The translations under genes were made by a program, and so were the position numbers. The notes beneath the pieces are model-generated. The model did no database searches. It was not told the DNA's origin and saw only the letters and a list, made by a program, of their open reading frames with translations. Below, one piece after another: positions 1 through 9,612 of a DNA stretch of 64,000 nucleotides. This stretch comes from Bacteroidota bacterium (GTDB lineage: Bacteria; Bacteroidota; Bacteroidia; NS11-12g; UBA955). Location: the NCBI GenBank assembly GCA_027488835.1, contig JAIYAW010000002.1:1-64000 (forward strand). Direction: 5' to 3'. Position 1 is the first letter of the stretch, and each line of letters starts with the position of its first letter.

Positions 1-2
1 AC

Positions 3-62
3 TTCGTTCGTTTGACAAACAATGGTGAAACAACAATTAAAAAACTAGTTGTAAATAACTAA
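3..62 (+). CDS. C-terminal tail of an upstream gene (partial)
   Basis: Only the last 19 codons and a TAA stop of a frame entering from outside the window are present. The tail ends in KKLVVNN and shows no domain. A clear hairpin terminator follows 28 nt later, which supports a real gene end here. In other Bacteroidota an N-acetylmuramoyl-L-alanine amidase often precedes an MlaD gene like the next one, but this tail is too short to test that, so I give no function. Confidence 0.4.
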   Translation, partial: FVRLTNNGETTIKKLVVNN

Positions 63-90
63 ATTGTAATTAAAATTTTATAGAGGAAAA

Positions 91-119
91 GGCTCCACGA
101 AAGTGGAGCCTTTTTTTTT
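91..119 (+). terminator. Rho-independent terminator
   Basis: Perfect 8-bp stem GGCTCCAC / GTGGAGCC with a GAAA tetraloop, followed by nine T residues. It ends the transcript of the partial upstream gene, so the MlaD gene needs its own promoter. Confidence 0.9.
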
Positions 120-123
120 AATA

Positions 124-152
124 TTGAATTTGCGAAAAAATAATTAAATTTG
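124..152 (+). promoter_or_regulatory. Bacteroidota-type promoter for the MlaD gene
   Basis: TTG at 124-126 (-33 box) and TAAATTTG at 145-152 (-7 box, consensus TAnnTTTG), 18 nt apart. Only 5 nt separate the -7 box from the ATG, so the transcript probably starts at or next to the start codon. Confidence 0.6.
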
Positions 153-157
153 AAGAC

Positions 158-1159
158 ATGTCAATATTTACTGGATTAACGAAAGAATTTAAAGTAGGAT
201 TGCTAACTGCGGTTTCTTTAACAATATTGATTCTAGGATACAATTTTATGTTGGGTAAGGACAACCCGCTTCAACGTGGCAGAGAGTTTATTGTTTATTG
301 TGACAGTTCAAGAGGTTTGTCAGTTGGAACTTCAGTAGTGTATAATGGTTTTAGAATTGGACAATTGACTTCTCTACAATTAGTAAATGATGGACAGTCT
401 ATCGAAGCCAAGATTGAAATATCTGCAGATTTGAAGATCCCAAAGGACTCTAGATTAAAAGTAGAGTCAGAATTGTTAGGTGGGCAAAAAATGAAATTGG
501 TTCGTGGTGTTTCCACCGAGTATGCTGAGGACGGAGATACCTTGAAAGCCTTGTATTCCAGAGATCAATTTTCTGCTATGAATGATAAAATTTTGCCATT
601 GGTTTCCAAAGCTGATTCTTTATTGTCATCGATGAACGCTTTCTTTAAAAGTGCAGCAGTTGATAGAGCTATGCAAGAATTACCATTGGCGGTAATATCA
701 TTAAAAAATACGTTAGATAAAATTGATTTGCTAGTTTCAAACGCAACGCCTGGTATAACAAATTCCTTGAATAATGCAGCTATCTTTTCTAACAAATTGC
801 AAAGTTATGGCACTAAGATAGATGTTGTTTTAAAGAGTTTTGAAAGGGTAGGGATGCAATTAGATACAGTAGACATTGGTACTGCAGTTTCATCTTTAAC
901 AACGTCTTCTCAGGAATTAGCTGACTTGCTTAGCAGTATTTCAAAGGGAGAAGGTTCTTTAGGTAAATTGGCAAAAGATCCTGCGTTATACTATGAAATC
1001 CAAAAAGGCACTATCGAATTGAACAGGGTGATTTTGGATTTGAAAAAGTATCCTGAAAAGTACATTCCGGTGCCTTTTACAAAGACTCAGCGTAAAAAAG
1101 CCAAAGATGCTTCCAAAAAAGATAAGCAAGTTTGGGGAGATAGTGCTACGTCCAAATAG
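158..1159 (+). CDS. MlaD/MCE family lipid-transport protein
   Basis: 333 residues. A single N-terminal membrane anchor (about residues 11-31) is followed by an MCE/MlaD domain (about 38-117, with the YNGFRIGQL and VESELLGGQKMKL segments typical of the family) and a helical C-terminal region ending in a Lys-rich tail. MCE proteins form hexameric rings in the periplasm that bind phospholipid for an MlaFE-type ABC transporter, keeping outer-membrane lipid asymmetry. No MlaE or MlaF gene lies nearby, so its partners must be encoded elsewhere. It is monocistronic here: a terminator stands before it and the next gene is convergent. The family call is firm; the transported lipid is inferred. Confidence 0.85.
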   Translation: MSIFTGLTKEFKVGLLTAVSLTILILGYNFMLGKDNPLQRGREFIVYCDSSRGLSVGTSVVYNGFRIGQLTSLQLVNDGQSIEAKIEISADLKIPKDSRLKVESELLGGQKMKLVRGVSTEYAEDGDTLKALYSRDQFSAMNDKILPLVSKADSLLSSMNAFFKSAAVDRAMQELPLAVISLKNTLDKIDLLVSNATPGITNSLNNAAIFSNKLQSYGTKIDVVLKSFERVGMQLDTVDIGTAVSSLTTSSQELADLLSSISKGEGSLGKLAKDPALYYEIQKGTIELNRVILDLKKYPEKYIPVPFTKTQRKKAKDASKKDKQVWGDSATSK

Positions 1160-1166
1160 GAAGTTA

Positions 1167-1865
1167 TTATTTGCTTATTTTTTGAATTTTATTTGATTTT
1201 ATATATTCATATATAAAAATCATAATAACCATATAAAGAAGGTGGTAAAAAAAATCTTCGAGCGGTATGGTTCCAATTCTAAATGTGCAATTTTCTGCAT
1301 CGTTGTATATTAATATTGGTTTACCCGTCAAAACACCATTCACATAACTCATAGGTATAAGACAAACTAACCAAGCTACAAGTAAATGATTGGATATAGT
1401 TTTATAAATTTGGGTCTTCCAGATATATGCAAAAATGATTACTGCTCCAAGTAATCCAAAAGTCACCACTGTATATAGTTTGGTTAAGTTTGAGAGCAAC
1501 ATTAGTATAGAAAACACTAAAATTATTATCCAAGGCAATGTCCCTCCAAATTTTAAATTGGGAAAATAGATTTTGATGCATTCATATATGAATAAAGATG
1601 CATATGGAACTACAAGAAAAAATAAGTATTCTTCTAAAGGCAAAAGAAGAAATTTATATTTGAGAATATAAACATCGTTAAACTTCCAAATATTATTTTG
1701 GGTAAAGAAGATATCCCAACATATATATATGATGGAAGTTATTCCAGCACTAATTAAAAAATGTTTAAAGTTTTTGTAAAAAGCTACCTTTTTATCAAAT
1801 GATAATGCTATTGGTCCAGCAATTGTGAAAAAAATCAGAAAAAGATACGTGAACTGTTTGTCCAT
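1167..1865 (-). CDS. Lycopene cyclase (fused CrtYc/CrtYd type)
   Basis: 232 residues, almost entirely hydrophobic, with about seven membrane helices. Two related halves are visible: the first has WDIFFTQNNIWKFN and LPLEEYLFFLVVPY, the second repeats this as IPLEDFFYHLLYM with a shared PxEE/PxED signature. This is the hallmark of the heterodimeric-type lycopene beta-cyclase in which CrtYc and CrtYd are fused in one chain. It cyclises the ends of lycopene in the membrane to give beta-ionone rings. It lies 8 nt behind an ECF sigma factor gene and is surely co-transcribed with it. No crtB, crtI or crtZ is in the window, so the rest of the carotenoid pathway is elsewhere. The substrate could be another acyclic carotenoid. 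Confidence 0.85.
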   Translation of the reverse strand: MDKQFTYLFLIFFTIAGPIALSFDKKVAFYKNFKHFLISAGITSIIYICWDIFFTQNNIWKFNDVYILKYKFLLLPLEEYLFFLVVPYASLFIYECIKIYFPNLKFGGTLPWIIILVFSILMLLSNLTKLYTVVTFGLLGAVIIFAYIWKTQIYKTISNHLLVAWLVCLIPMSYVNGVLTGKPILIYNDAENCTFRIGTIPLEDFFYHLLYMVIMIFIYEYIKSNKIQKISK

Positions 1866-1873
1866 CCTGCAAA

Positions 1874-2413
1874 TTATGCCATTTTTAGAGGTAGTCCAAA
1901 TTCTTTACCGTAATCTTTCAATTTTTCTCTTAGTATTCTGCGTGCAATAAATATTCTGGTTTTAATTGTACCTATTGGGATATTTAATTCTTCAGAAATT
2001 TCATGGTATTTAAATCCTTCAGCATTTAAAGTAAATGCGATTTTTAAGTCTTTAGATAAACTATCAATTGCAGCATCTAAATCTCTGCGAATAAACTTTA
2101 ATTCTGCATCATTTTCGACTTTTTGTGAAGGTAAATCTATGTAGTAGGTATTGTCGGTGAAATCTAAAAATGTATTTCGTTTTTGATCTCTGCGGTAATT
2201 ATTTATAAAGGAGTTCTTCAAGATCGTATACAGCCAACCCCTTAGGTTGGTACCTTCTTGAAACTTGTCTTTATAACGATAAGCTTTTAATATCGTTTCC
2301 TGAACCAAATCTTTGGTTTCATCCAGGTTGTGAGTTAATGACAATGCGTAGTTTCTTAACGGCATTAATTCATTTTCCATCATCTTGTCGAAATTAATTT
2401 GTGTAATGTTCAT
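1874..2413 (-). CDS. ECF-type RNA polymerase sigma factor
   Basis: 179 residues. Region 2 spans about residues 18-82 (DLVQETILKAYRY and the -10-melting segment GTNLRGWLYTILKNSFINNY) and region 4 about 118-170, with a helix-turn-helix (HEISEELNIPIGTIKTRI). Regions 1 and 3 are absent, as in group IV (ECF) sigma factors. No anti-sigma gene is adjacent, which is unusual. The downstream partner is the lycopene cyclase 8 nt away, so the pair is probably a regulated pigment operon, reminiscent of light- or stress-controlled carotenoid sigma factors such as CarQ of Myxococcus. The regulatory link is inference. The 450-bp upstream region carries a large palindrome and repeated TTGTTTAA words. Confidence 0.88.
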   Translation of the reverse strand: MNITQINFDKMMENELMPLRNYALSLTHNLDETKDLVQETILKAYRYKDKFQEGTNLRGWLYTILKNSFINNYRRDQKRNTFLDFTDNTYYIDLPSQKVENDAELKFIRRDLDAAIDSLSKDLKIAFTLNAEGFKYHEISEELNIPIGTIKTRIFIARRILREKLKDYGKEFGLPLKMA

Positions 2414-2422
2414 ATCTAATCG

Positions 2423-2694
2423 TTAAACAAAATTGCGATATATTTTCGACATTGTCAAGTTTTTTGTTTAATAAATATTAATATTTATCAAACAAAAAAC
2501 TTGATGTTGATTGTTTTATTTGCGTAAAGATTTGAAATTTAATGCCATATGAATCTATCTCTCTGATAACTGTTGAGGGAAATGTGTATAACTCTATACA
2601 AAAACATTTACAATTACTTTGTTTAATGTTTGTTCTACTTGTTTAAACATTGTCAAAGGATTTGCTTTTGTTCATATTGGGTTATGTAAACAAT
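2423..2694. promoter_or_regulatory. Cluster of TTGTTTAA words upstream of the sigma factor gene
   Basis: TTGTTTAA or its complement TTAAACAA occurs at 2423-2430, 2464-2471, 2619-2626 and 2639-2646, with near copies at 2488-2495 (TCAAACAA) and 2687-2694 (GTAAACAA). ACATTGTCAA occurs twice, at 2449-2458 and 2648-2657. The gap from 2414 to 2866 holds no convincing gene. Such clustering suggests operator sites for a regulator of the sigma factor-lycopene cyclase pair; the protein is unknown. Confidence 0.4.
2455..2504. repeat. 50-bp near-perfect palindrome
   Basis: Arms 2455-2479 and 2480-2504 are complementary at 24 of 25 positions with no loop. The left arm begins TCAAGTTTTTTGTTT and the right arm ends CAAACAAAAAACTTGA. 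It lies 42 bp upstream of the sigma factor start. Its size, lack of a spacer and lack of a T-tract make it more like an operator or cruciform than a terminator. Confidence 0.75.
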
Positions 2695-2807
2695 TTTAAG
2701 AATTACAGTATTTGGAAGTTTTGTTACATTTATGCTGGTCAAGTGAATTAGTTTATTTTTTATGAAAAATGTAGTTGGTGATGCAATTAATTTTTTAAGT
2801 TCAATAC

Positions 2808-2841
2808 AAAAAAAGGCCATCCTGTTTGAGGATGGCCTTTT
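2808..2841 (-). terminator. Terminator of the atpDC operon
   Basis: Ten-bp stem AAGGCCATCC / GGATGGCCTT with a 7-nt loop. On the minus strand it is followed by a run of T residues (complement of 2808-2814), 26 nt after the atpC stop codon. Confidence 0.85.
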
Positions 2842-2866
2842 AATATGATTTAGATTTGTATTTGTA

Positions 2867-3097
2867 TTAAACCAAAACAACTACTTTGTCTTTCAGTACT
2901 TCAACCAATCCACCAGATACTTCAAATGTATGTACATCTGAACCAGACTTGATTTCCATTTGACCAGATTTCAAATTGGCAATCATAGCGGCGTGATTTG
3001 CCATGATTTGGAAACTACCGTTCGCACCGGGTAATGTGATTAAATCAGCAACGCCGGTATATAATGTTTTATCTGGGGATAATACTTCAACTTGCAT
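2867..3097 (-). CDS. atpC: F1-ATPase epsilon subunit (short form)
   Basis: 76 residues forming just the N-terminal beta-sandwich of subunit epsilon (MQVEVLSPDKTLYTGVADL, then LPGANGSFQIMANHAAMIA). The C-terminal helical hairpin that inhibits ATP hydrolysis in other bacteria is absent; short epsilon subunits are common in Bacteroidota. It belongs to the rotor stalk of ATP synthase. It begins 2 nt after atpD and closes the two-gene operon; the remaining atp genes are not in the window. Confidence 0.93.
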   Translation of the reverse strand: MQVEVLSPDKTLYTGVADLITLPGANGSFQIMANHAAMIANLKSGQMEIKSGSDVHTFEVSGGLVEVLKDKVVVLV

Positions 3098-3099
3098 AA

Positions 3100-4656
<1,557 letters not shown>

Positions 4657-4709
4657 TATTTTTTTTAATTAAGTGTAAAAAACACCTTTTTTACTTTATG
4701 GGCTTGTTG

Positions 4710-4717
4710 TACCTTCG
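4710..4717 (+). promoter_or_regulatory. Possible -7 box for yidC
   Basis: TACCTTCG, a one-base variant of TAnnTTTG, 13 nt before the yidC ATG and divergent from the atpD promoter. No TTG is found at the expected -33 distance, so the call is weak. The same TTCG variant precedes three other genes here (hisS, 38623 and 61414). Confidence 0.4.
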
Positions 4718-4730
4718 CATTCTCAAATTT

Positions 4731-6557
4731 ATGGATCGTAATACGGTAATAGGATTTTCGCTGATTTTCCTAATTTTAACAGGATATTATTGGTACACTG
4801 CACCAAGCCCTGAACAACAAGCACTCATTCAAAAAAGTCAGGACAGTTTGAATAGAATTGTGGTTGAAAAACAACAAGTTCAAAACAAACTTGATTCTGC
4901 GCAATTCATTCAAAAAAATGCAAATTCAACAACCAAGGATTCTGTAGTTACCGATAAAACAAATTTTGCTGCTTCAGCATCTGGTGTTGCAAAAGAATTA
5001 AGCATTGCAAATAAGAATCTGATTATTACCGTTAACTCTCATGGTGGTGCCATTACAAAGGTAGTCTTGTCTAAATACAACCGTGCAGATTCTACTCCTT
5101 TGGTGCTGTTAAATCCAATCGATAATCACCAATCGTGGATATGGACAGATCAAAATGGCCAAACAATTAATAGTGCCAATTACTTTTGGCAAGTGGAAAA
5201 CCAAACTTCGCAGTCTTTGTCCCTCAAATTAAAAATTAATGACTCGAGTTACATCCAACAAGATTATTCATTAACGGATACGAACATGTTTGTGGTAAAC
5301 TACAATTTCACAATTCATGGCATGAATGATTACATACGAAGAGGAAATTCGGATTTTAAATTGACATGGATTGCTACACTAAATAAACAAGAGCGCCATA
5401 AAAAGTGGGAGGATCAAAACACGGCATTGGTTTATAAAATGCCAAGTGAAGACCCTGATAAGTTAAAAGTATCGGAACCTACAACAGAAATTTTAAAAAA
5501 CAGATTGGACTGGTTTGGTTTTAAACAACAATATTTCTCATCAATCTTAATTAACAAATCGGGATTTTCAACAGATGCGAAATTATCTTGGGATAAAGTA
5601 AACAGTGAAAATAAGCTCAAGAAAATGAGCGCCGATGTATTCGTTGATTTTGAAGGTGAGGAAAACAAAGTGGTAAATATGGCCTATTATTTTGGTCCAA
5701 ATCACTTTTACACCATGCAAGCTGCTTCGGTTGGAATGCCAAACCATGGCATTGAGCGCGTCATTCCAATGGGATGGGGTATTTTTGGATGGGTGAATAG
5801 ATATATCGTAGTTCCTGTGTTTTCAGCATTAGAAGGAACCATTGGAAATATGGGTATTATCATTTTATTGCTTACCGTAATCATCAAAATCTTGTTATTG
5901 CCTTTGGTATATAAATCTTATATATCAACAGCGAAAATGAGAATTTTGAAACCTGAAATTGATGCGATTAAAGAAAAAAATGGCAACGATATGCAAAAGA
6001 CGCAAGCCGATAATATGTCGTTATACAAAAAGGCAGGTGTGAGTCCATTGAGTGGTTGTATTCCTATGCTCTTGCAAATGCCAATTTTATTTGCCATGTT
6101 CCAGTTTTTCCCGAATGCCATTCAATTGCGTCAAGAATCATTTTTATGGTCGCATGACTTGAGTAGTTATGACAGTATTTTCGACTTTGGATTTAATATT
6201 CCTTTTTATGGCGATCATATCAGTTTGTTTACGTTAATGATGACCGCATCAACCTTGATCTACACACATTTGAACAACCAAATATCAGGTGTCACTGGTC
6301 AAATGAAGTGGATTGGGTATTTCATGCCTGTGATTTTCTTGGGCGTATTGAACGATTATGCTTCCGGATTAACTTGGTATTATTTTGTAAGTAACATGAT
6401 TACATTTGGTCAACAGTGGGCAATTCGTAAAATGGTTGACGATAAAAAATTACATGCGCAAATTGCAGAAAGTCGCAAAAAGCCAGTTGTAAAGTCAGGC
6501 TTCCAAAAAAGAATGGAAGAAGCCATGAAAGCGCAACAACGTGCAAAAAAGAAATAA
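4731..6557 (+). CDS. yidC: Membrane protein insertase YidC
   Basis: 608 residues. It has an N-terminal transmembrane helix (residues 5-23), a long periplasmic beta-domain, and a C-terminal 60KD_IMP core with the conserved helices around LLLPLVYKSYISTAKM and SPLSGCIPMLLQMPILFAMF. The tail is basic (KAQQRAKKK), as expected for ribosome contact. YidC inserts and folds inner-membrane proteins, with SecYEG or alone. The start MDRNTVIGFSLIFL is the family's usual N-terminus; an extension further upstream would read through the promoter box. Monocistronic, ended by a strong bidirectional terminator. Confidence 0.95.
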   Translation: MDRNTVIGFSLIFLILTGYYWYTAPSPEQQALIQKSQDSLNRIVVEKQQVQNKLDSAQFIQKNANSTTKDSVVTDKTNFAASASGVAKELSIANKNLIITVNSHGGAITKVVLSKYNRADSTPLVLLNPIDNHQSWIWTDQNGQTINSANYFWQVENQTSQSLSLKLKINDSSYIQQDYSLTDTNMFVVNYNFTIHGMNDYIRRGNSDFKLTWIATLNKQERHKKWEDQNTALVYKMPSEDPDKLKVSEPTTEILKNRLDWFGFKQQYFSSILINKSGFSTDAKLSWDKVNSENKLKKMSADVFVDFEGEENKVVNMAYYFGPNHFYTMQAASVGMPNHGIERVIPMGWGIFGWVNRYIVVPVFSALEGTIGNMGIIILLLTVIIKILLLPLVYKSYISTAKMRILKPEIDAIKEKNGNDMQKTQADNMSLYKKAGVSPLSGCIPMLLQMPILFAMFQFFPNAIQLRQESFLWSHDLSSYDSIFDFGFNIPFYGDHISLFTLMMTASTLIYTHLNNQISGVTGQMKWIGYFMPVIFLGVLNDYASGLTWYYFVSNMITFGQQWAIRKMVDDKKLHAQIAESRKKPVVKSGFQKRMEEAMKAQQRAKKK

Positions 6558-6580
6558 TAATTAGTCGCATATATCCGATA

Positions 6581-6614
6581 AAAAACGCCCTTGAAATTTC
6601 AAGGGCGTTTTTTT
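6581..6614. terminator. Bidirectional terminator between yidC and dprA
   Basis: Perfect 24-nt palindrome (ACGCCCTTGAAA and its complement) flanked by A5 on the left and T7 on the right, so it can end transcripts from both sides. The dprA stop codon touches its right edge. Confidence 0.9.
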
Positions 6615-7731
6615 ATAGTATCCTTTGATAAAATTTGCCGGGCAATACTTGAATTAGCCCTTTTAATTCGAGTTCTAAAAGTGCTAATGTTATTCTATGC
6701 AACGGTAAACTGGAATAATTGGTAAGCTCGTCAATATGTAATTTTTTTTCTGATAACATTTGCATGATGCTTTTTTCATCGTCATTTAAACTGGGGAAAA
6801 TATCTAATTGTTGAATGAGGGTTGAAGGCCCTTTTCTATCCCATTTCATGATTTGAATAATGTCGGCGGCATCTTCAACGAGGTGAGCCACATTCCTTTT
6901 TACCATCGCATTACAGCCTTTGCTCATTAGGTCGTTCGGATTGCCCGGTATTACCAATACTTCTCTGTCGTAACTGTGTGCAATTTGAGCCGTGGCCATA
7001 CTTCCACCGGTTAAGGCGCTTTCTATAACCAAAAGGGCATCGCACATGCCGGCAACAATTCTGTTTCTTCGCGGGAAAAGGTCGGGATGAATTTCTGTAC
7101 CCGATGGCATTTCAGAAATCACAGCGCCGTTGGTTTGGATCATTTTTCGGGCAATTTCCGTATGTGTTTTTGGATAAATTGTATCTAACCCATGTGCCAA
7201 AACCCCGACAGTTGGAATATTCGATTTTAGAGAGGATAGGTGGGCAACACCGTCAATGCCATAAGCCAATCCACTAATAATTTGCACATTTACTCCAATA
7301 AGATCTTTAATAATTTGTTGTGTAAGTTGCACCCCATTTTTAGTTGGTTTGCGGGTTCCGACAATTCCAATTGATTTTGGGGGATTTAAATTTGCTTTTC
7401 CAGATGTAAAAAGAAAAAGTGGACTATCTACCAGCTGCTTTAATCGCAAGGGGTATTTTTCATGAAAATAGGGGAGGATCGAAATATTTTTGGCTTCGCA
7501 AAAAGTCAATTCTTTTTGAATTTTTGCTATATCCGGTTCAGTTCGAATGTTTGAAAGGTGTGATTTTCCAATGCCATCAATGGCCAATAATTCGCTATCT
7601 GAAGACTCAAAAACTGCTTTTGCACAACCATAATGCTGCAACAATGTCTTTCCCAAAACAGGCCCCACGCCCTTGAGAAACGAAAGTGCAAGTATGGATT
7701 CTTCTTCTGTTTTTAGTTGAGGGAATTTCAT
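6613..7731 (-). CDS. dprA: DNA processing protein DprA
   Basis: 372 residues. An N-terminal SAM/HhH-like region (LKGVGPVLGKTLL, IDGIGKSHLS) is followed by the Rossmann-fold DprA core, with GIVGTRKPT, SGLAYGIDGVAH, FPRRNRIVAG and ALTGGSMATAQIA, and then a C-terminal winged-helix-like domain. DprA loads RecA onto incoming single-stranded DNA during natural transformation. The gene follows lepA by 15 nt and is probably co-transcribed. Its start codon sits in the loop of a 9-bp hairpin. Start ATG at 7729-7731. Confidence 0.93.
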   Translation of the reverse strand: MKFPQLKTEEESILALSFLKGVGPVLGKTLLQHYGCAKAVFESSDSELLAIDGIGKSHLSNIRTEPDIAKIQKELTFCEAKNISILPYFHEKYPLRLKQLVDSPLFLFTSGKANLNPPKSIGIVGTRKPTKNGVQLTQQIIKDLIGVNVQIISGLAYGIDGVAHLSSLKSNIPTVGVLAHGLDTIYPKTHTEIARKMIQTNGAVISEMPSGTEIHPDLFPRRNRIVAGMCDALLVIESALTGGSMATAQIAHSYDREVLVIPGNPNDLMSKGCNAMVKRNVAHLVEDAADIIQIMKWDRKGPSTLIQQLDIFPSLNDDEKSIMQMLSEKKLHIDELTNYSSLPLHRITLALLELELKGLIQVLPGKFYQRIL

Positions 7732-7741
7732 CTTCCCTCAA
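7717..7741 (-). promoter_or_regulatory. Hairpin around the dprA start codon
   Basis: In the mRNA, TTGAGGGAA (complement of 7733-7741) pairs perfectly with TTCCCTCAA (complement of 7717-7725). The 7-nt loop GATGAAA holds the dprA ATG. It could limit translation of dprA from the lepA-dprA message. Both arms are also copies of the octamer that is over-represented in this window. Confidence 0.5.
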
Positions 7742-7746
7742 AGATA

Positions 7747-9537
7747 TTAATCGTTCAGCTTTAAAACAGCCATGAAGGCACTTTGAGGAATATCTACATT
7801 TCCTACTGAACGCATGCGTTTTTTACCTTCTTTTTGTTTTTCTAGCAATTTACGTTTACGGCTAATATCACCACCATAACACTTGGCAGTCACATCTTTA
7901 CGCATAGCGGAAATTGTTTCACGGGCAATAACTTTTGCTCCAATTGCAGCTTGAATCGCAATTTCAAATTGCTGTTTGGGAATTAAGTCTTTGAGTTTTT
8001 TGCAAATCTTTTTCCCTAAATCGTAAGCATTGTCCTTATGAATAATGGCACTTAAAGCATCAACCTGCTTGTTATTAAGTAAAATATCCATTTTAACCAA
8101 CTTACTCTCTTTATATCCGATAGGGTGATAATCGAAACTAGCATACCCTTTAGAAATCGTTTTTAATCGATCGTAAAAGTCAAAAACAATTTCAGCCAAA
8201 GGCATGTCAAATGAAAGTTCAACGCGGTCAGAAGTCAGATATACTTGATTTTTCAGCATCCCGCGTTTATCCAAACACAAACTCATTACTGGTCCAACCC
8301 AATCACTTTTTGTAATTACGGTTGCAGCAATATAGGGCTCTTCAACATAATCTATTTTGTCTGGACTAGGAAGATCGCTAGGATTGTTTACAAGTATTTC
8401 TTCTCCTTTGGTTGTGTAGCACACATAACTTACGTTCGGTACAGTGGTAATTACAACCATTCCAAATTCACGCTCCAAACGTTCTTGAATAATTTCAAGA
8501 TGCAACATTCCTAAGAATCCACATCTAAATCCAAAACCCAAGGCCGCTGAACTTTCAGGTTCAAAAACAATACTTGCATCATTTAATTGCAATTTGCCCA
8601 TCGCTTCACGAAGCTCTTCGAAATCTTCAGTTTCAACAGGGTAAATACCTGCAAATACCATTGGTTTTACATCTTCAAAACCATTGATATGATCAAGTGA
8701 AGGATTTTTGAAGTCGGTGATTGTATCACCCACTTTTACTTCTTTTGCATCTTTAATTCCTGAAATGATATATCCAACATCGCCTGCTTTAATTTCTTGC
8801 TTTGGCAATAATTCTAATTTCAATACACCCACTTCATCGGCTACATAGTCCATTCCAGTATTCATGAATTTTACATGTTGACCTTTGTGCATAACACCGT
8901 CCATCACCCTGTAATAGGCAATAATTCCCCTGAAAGGATTAAAAACAGAATCAAATATTAATGCTTTGAGAGGCTTGGTTACATCTCCTTTTGGAGCAGG
9001 TACTCGTTCAATAATAGCCCTAAGAATGTCAAATACCCCCGCACCTGTTTTGCCAGAAGCTGATAGTATGGTATCTCTGTCACAACCAATTAAATCTACA
9101 ATTTCATCTTTAACTTCTTCCGGCATTGCACCTGGTAAGTCAATTTTATTTAAAACTGGAATGATGGTTAAGTCGTGTTCCATGGCCATGAATAAATTTG
9201 AAATTGTTTGAGCTTCAATACCTTGAGAAGCATCTACAATTAACAATGCGCCTTCACATGCAGCAATTGAACGACTCACTTCGTATGAAAAATCGACGTG
9301 ACCTGGAGTGTCAATGAGATTTAAGCAATATAATTGACCATCAAGCTCATAATTCATTTGAATAGCGTGACTCTTAATGGTAATTCCGCGCTCTCTTTCA
9401 ATATCCATGTCGTCAAGCAATTGTGCTTGCATGTGACGTTTGTCGATCGTTTTGGTGTATTCTAATAAACGGTCGGCCAAGGTACTTTTGCCATGGTCAA
9501 TGTGGGCGATGATACAAAAATTGCGTATATATTGCAT
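7747..9537 (-). CDS. lepA: Elongation factor 4
   Basis: 596 residues. The GTPase domain has AHIDHGKST (G1), DTPGHVDF (G3) and NKIDLP (G4). EF-G-like domains II, III and V follow, then the LepA-specific C-terminal domain rich in Lys ([17 protein letters not shown]). EF4 is a ribosome-bound GTPase acting on stalled or back-translocated ribosomes and in 30S assembly. It is the first gene of the lepA-dprA pair. Confidence 0.96.
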   Translation of the reverse strand: MQYIRNFCIIAHIDHGKSTLADRLLEYTKTIDKRHMQAQLLDDMDIERERGITIKSHAIQMNYELDGQLYCLNLIDTPGHVDFSYEVSRSIAACEGALLIVDASQGIEAQTISNLFMAMEHDLTIIPVLNKIDLPGAMPEEVKDEIVDLIGCDRDTILSASGKTGAGVFDILRAIIERVPAPKGDVTKPLKALIFDSVFNPFRGIIAYYRVMDGVMHKGQHVKFMNTGMDYVADEVGVLKLELLPKQEIKAGDVGYIISGIKDAKEVKVGDTITDFKNPSLDHINGFEDVKPMVFAGIYPVETEDFEELREAMGKLQLNDASIVFEPESSAALGFGFRCGFLGMLHLEIIQERLEREFGMVVITTVPNVSYVCYTTKGEEILVNNPSDLPSPDKIDYVEEPYIAATVITKSDWVGPVMSLCLDKRGMLKNQVYLTSDRVELSFDMPLAEIVFDFYDRLKTISKGYASFDYHPIGYKESKLVKMDILLNNKQVDALSAIIHKDNAYDLGKKICKKLKDLIPKQQFEIAIQAAIGAKVIARETISAMRKDVTAKCYGGDISRKRKLLEKQKEGKKRMRSVGNVDIPQSAFMAVLKLND

Positions 9538-9547
9538 AAAAAACTTG

Positions 9548-9555
9548 CAAATATA
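9548..9555 (-). promoter_or_regulatory. -7 box for lepA-dprA
   Basis: TATATTTG on the minus strand, 10 nt before the lepA ATG. The nearest TTG upstream is only 13 nt away, shorter than usual, so just the -7 box is convincing. Confidence 0.55.
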
Positions 9556-9612
9556 CTGATTTTCGAGGCAATAGAGTTAAGGTTAGGGGCTGTAAATTTG
9601 CAAAAAAGCAAA

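Noticed and set aside
2653-2880. A 75-codon frame on the minus strand between the sigma factor and atpC.
   Set aside because: It runs through the atpC terminator hairpin and the atpC 3' end and has the composition of random A/T-rich DNA.
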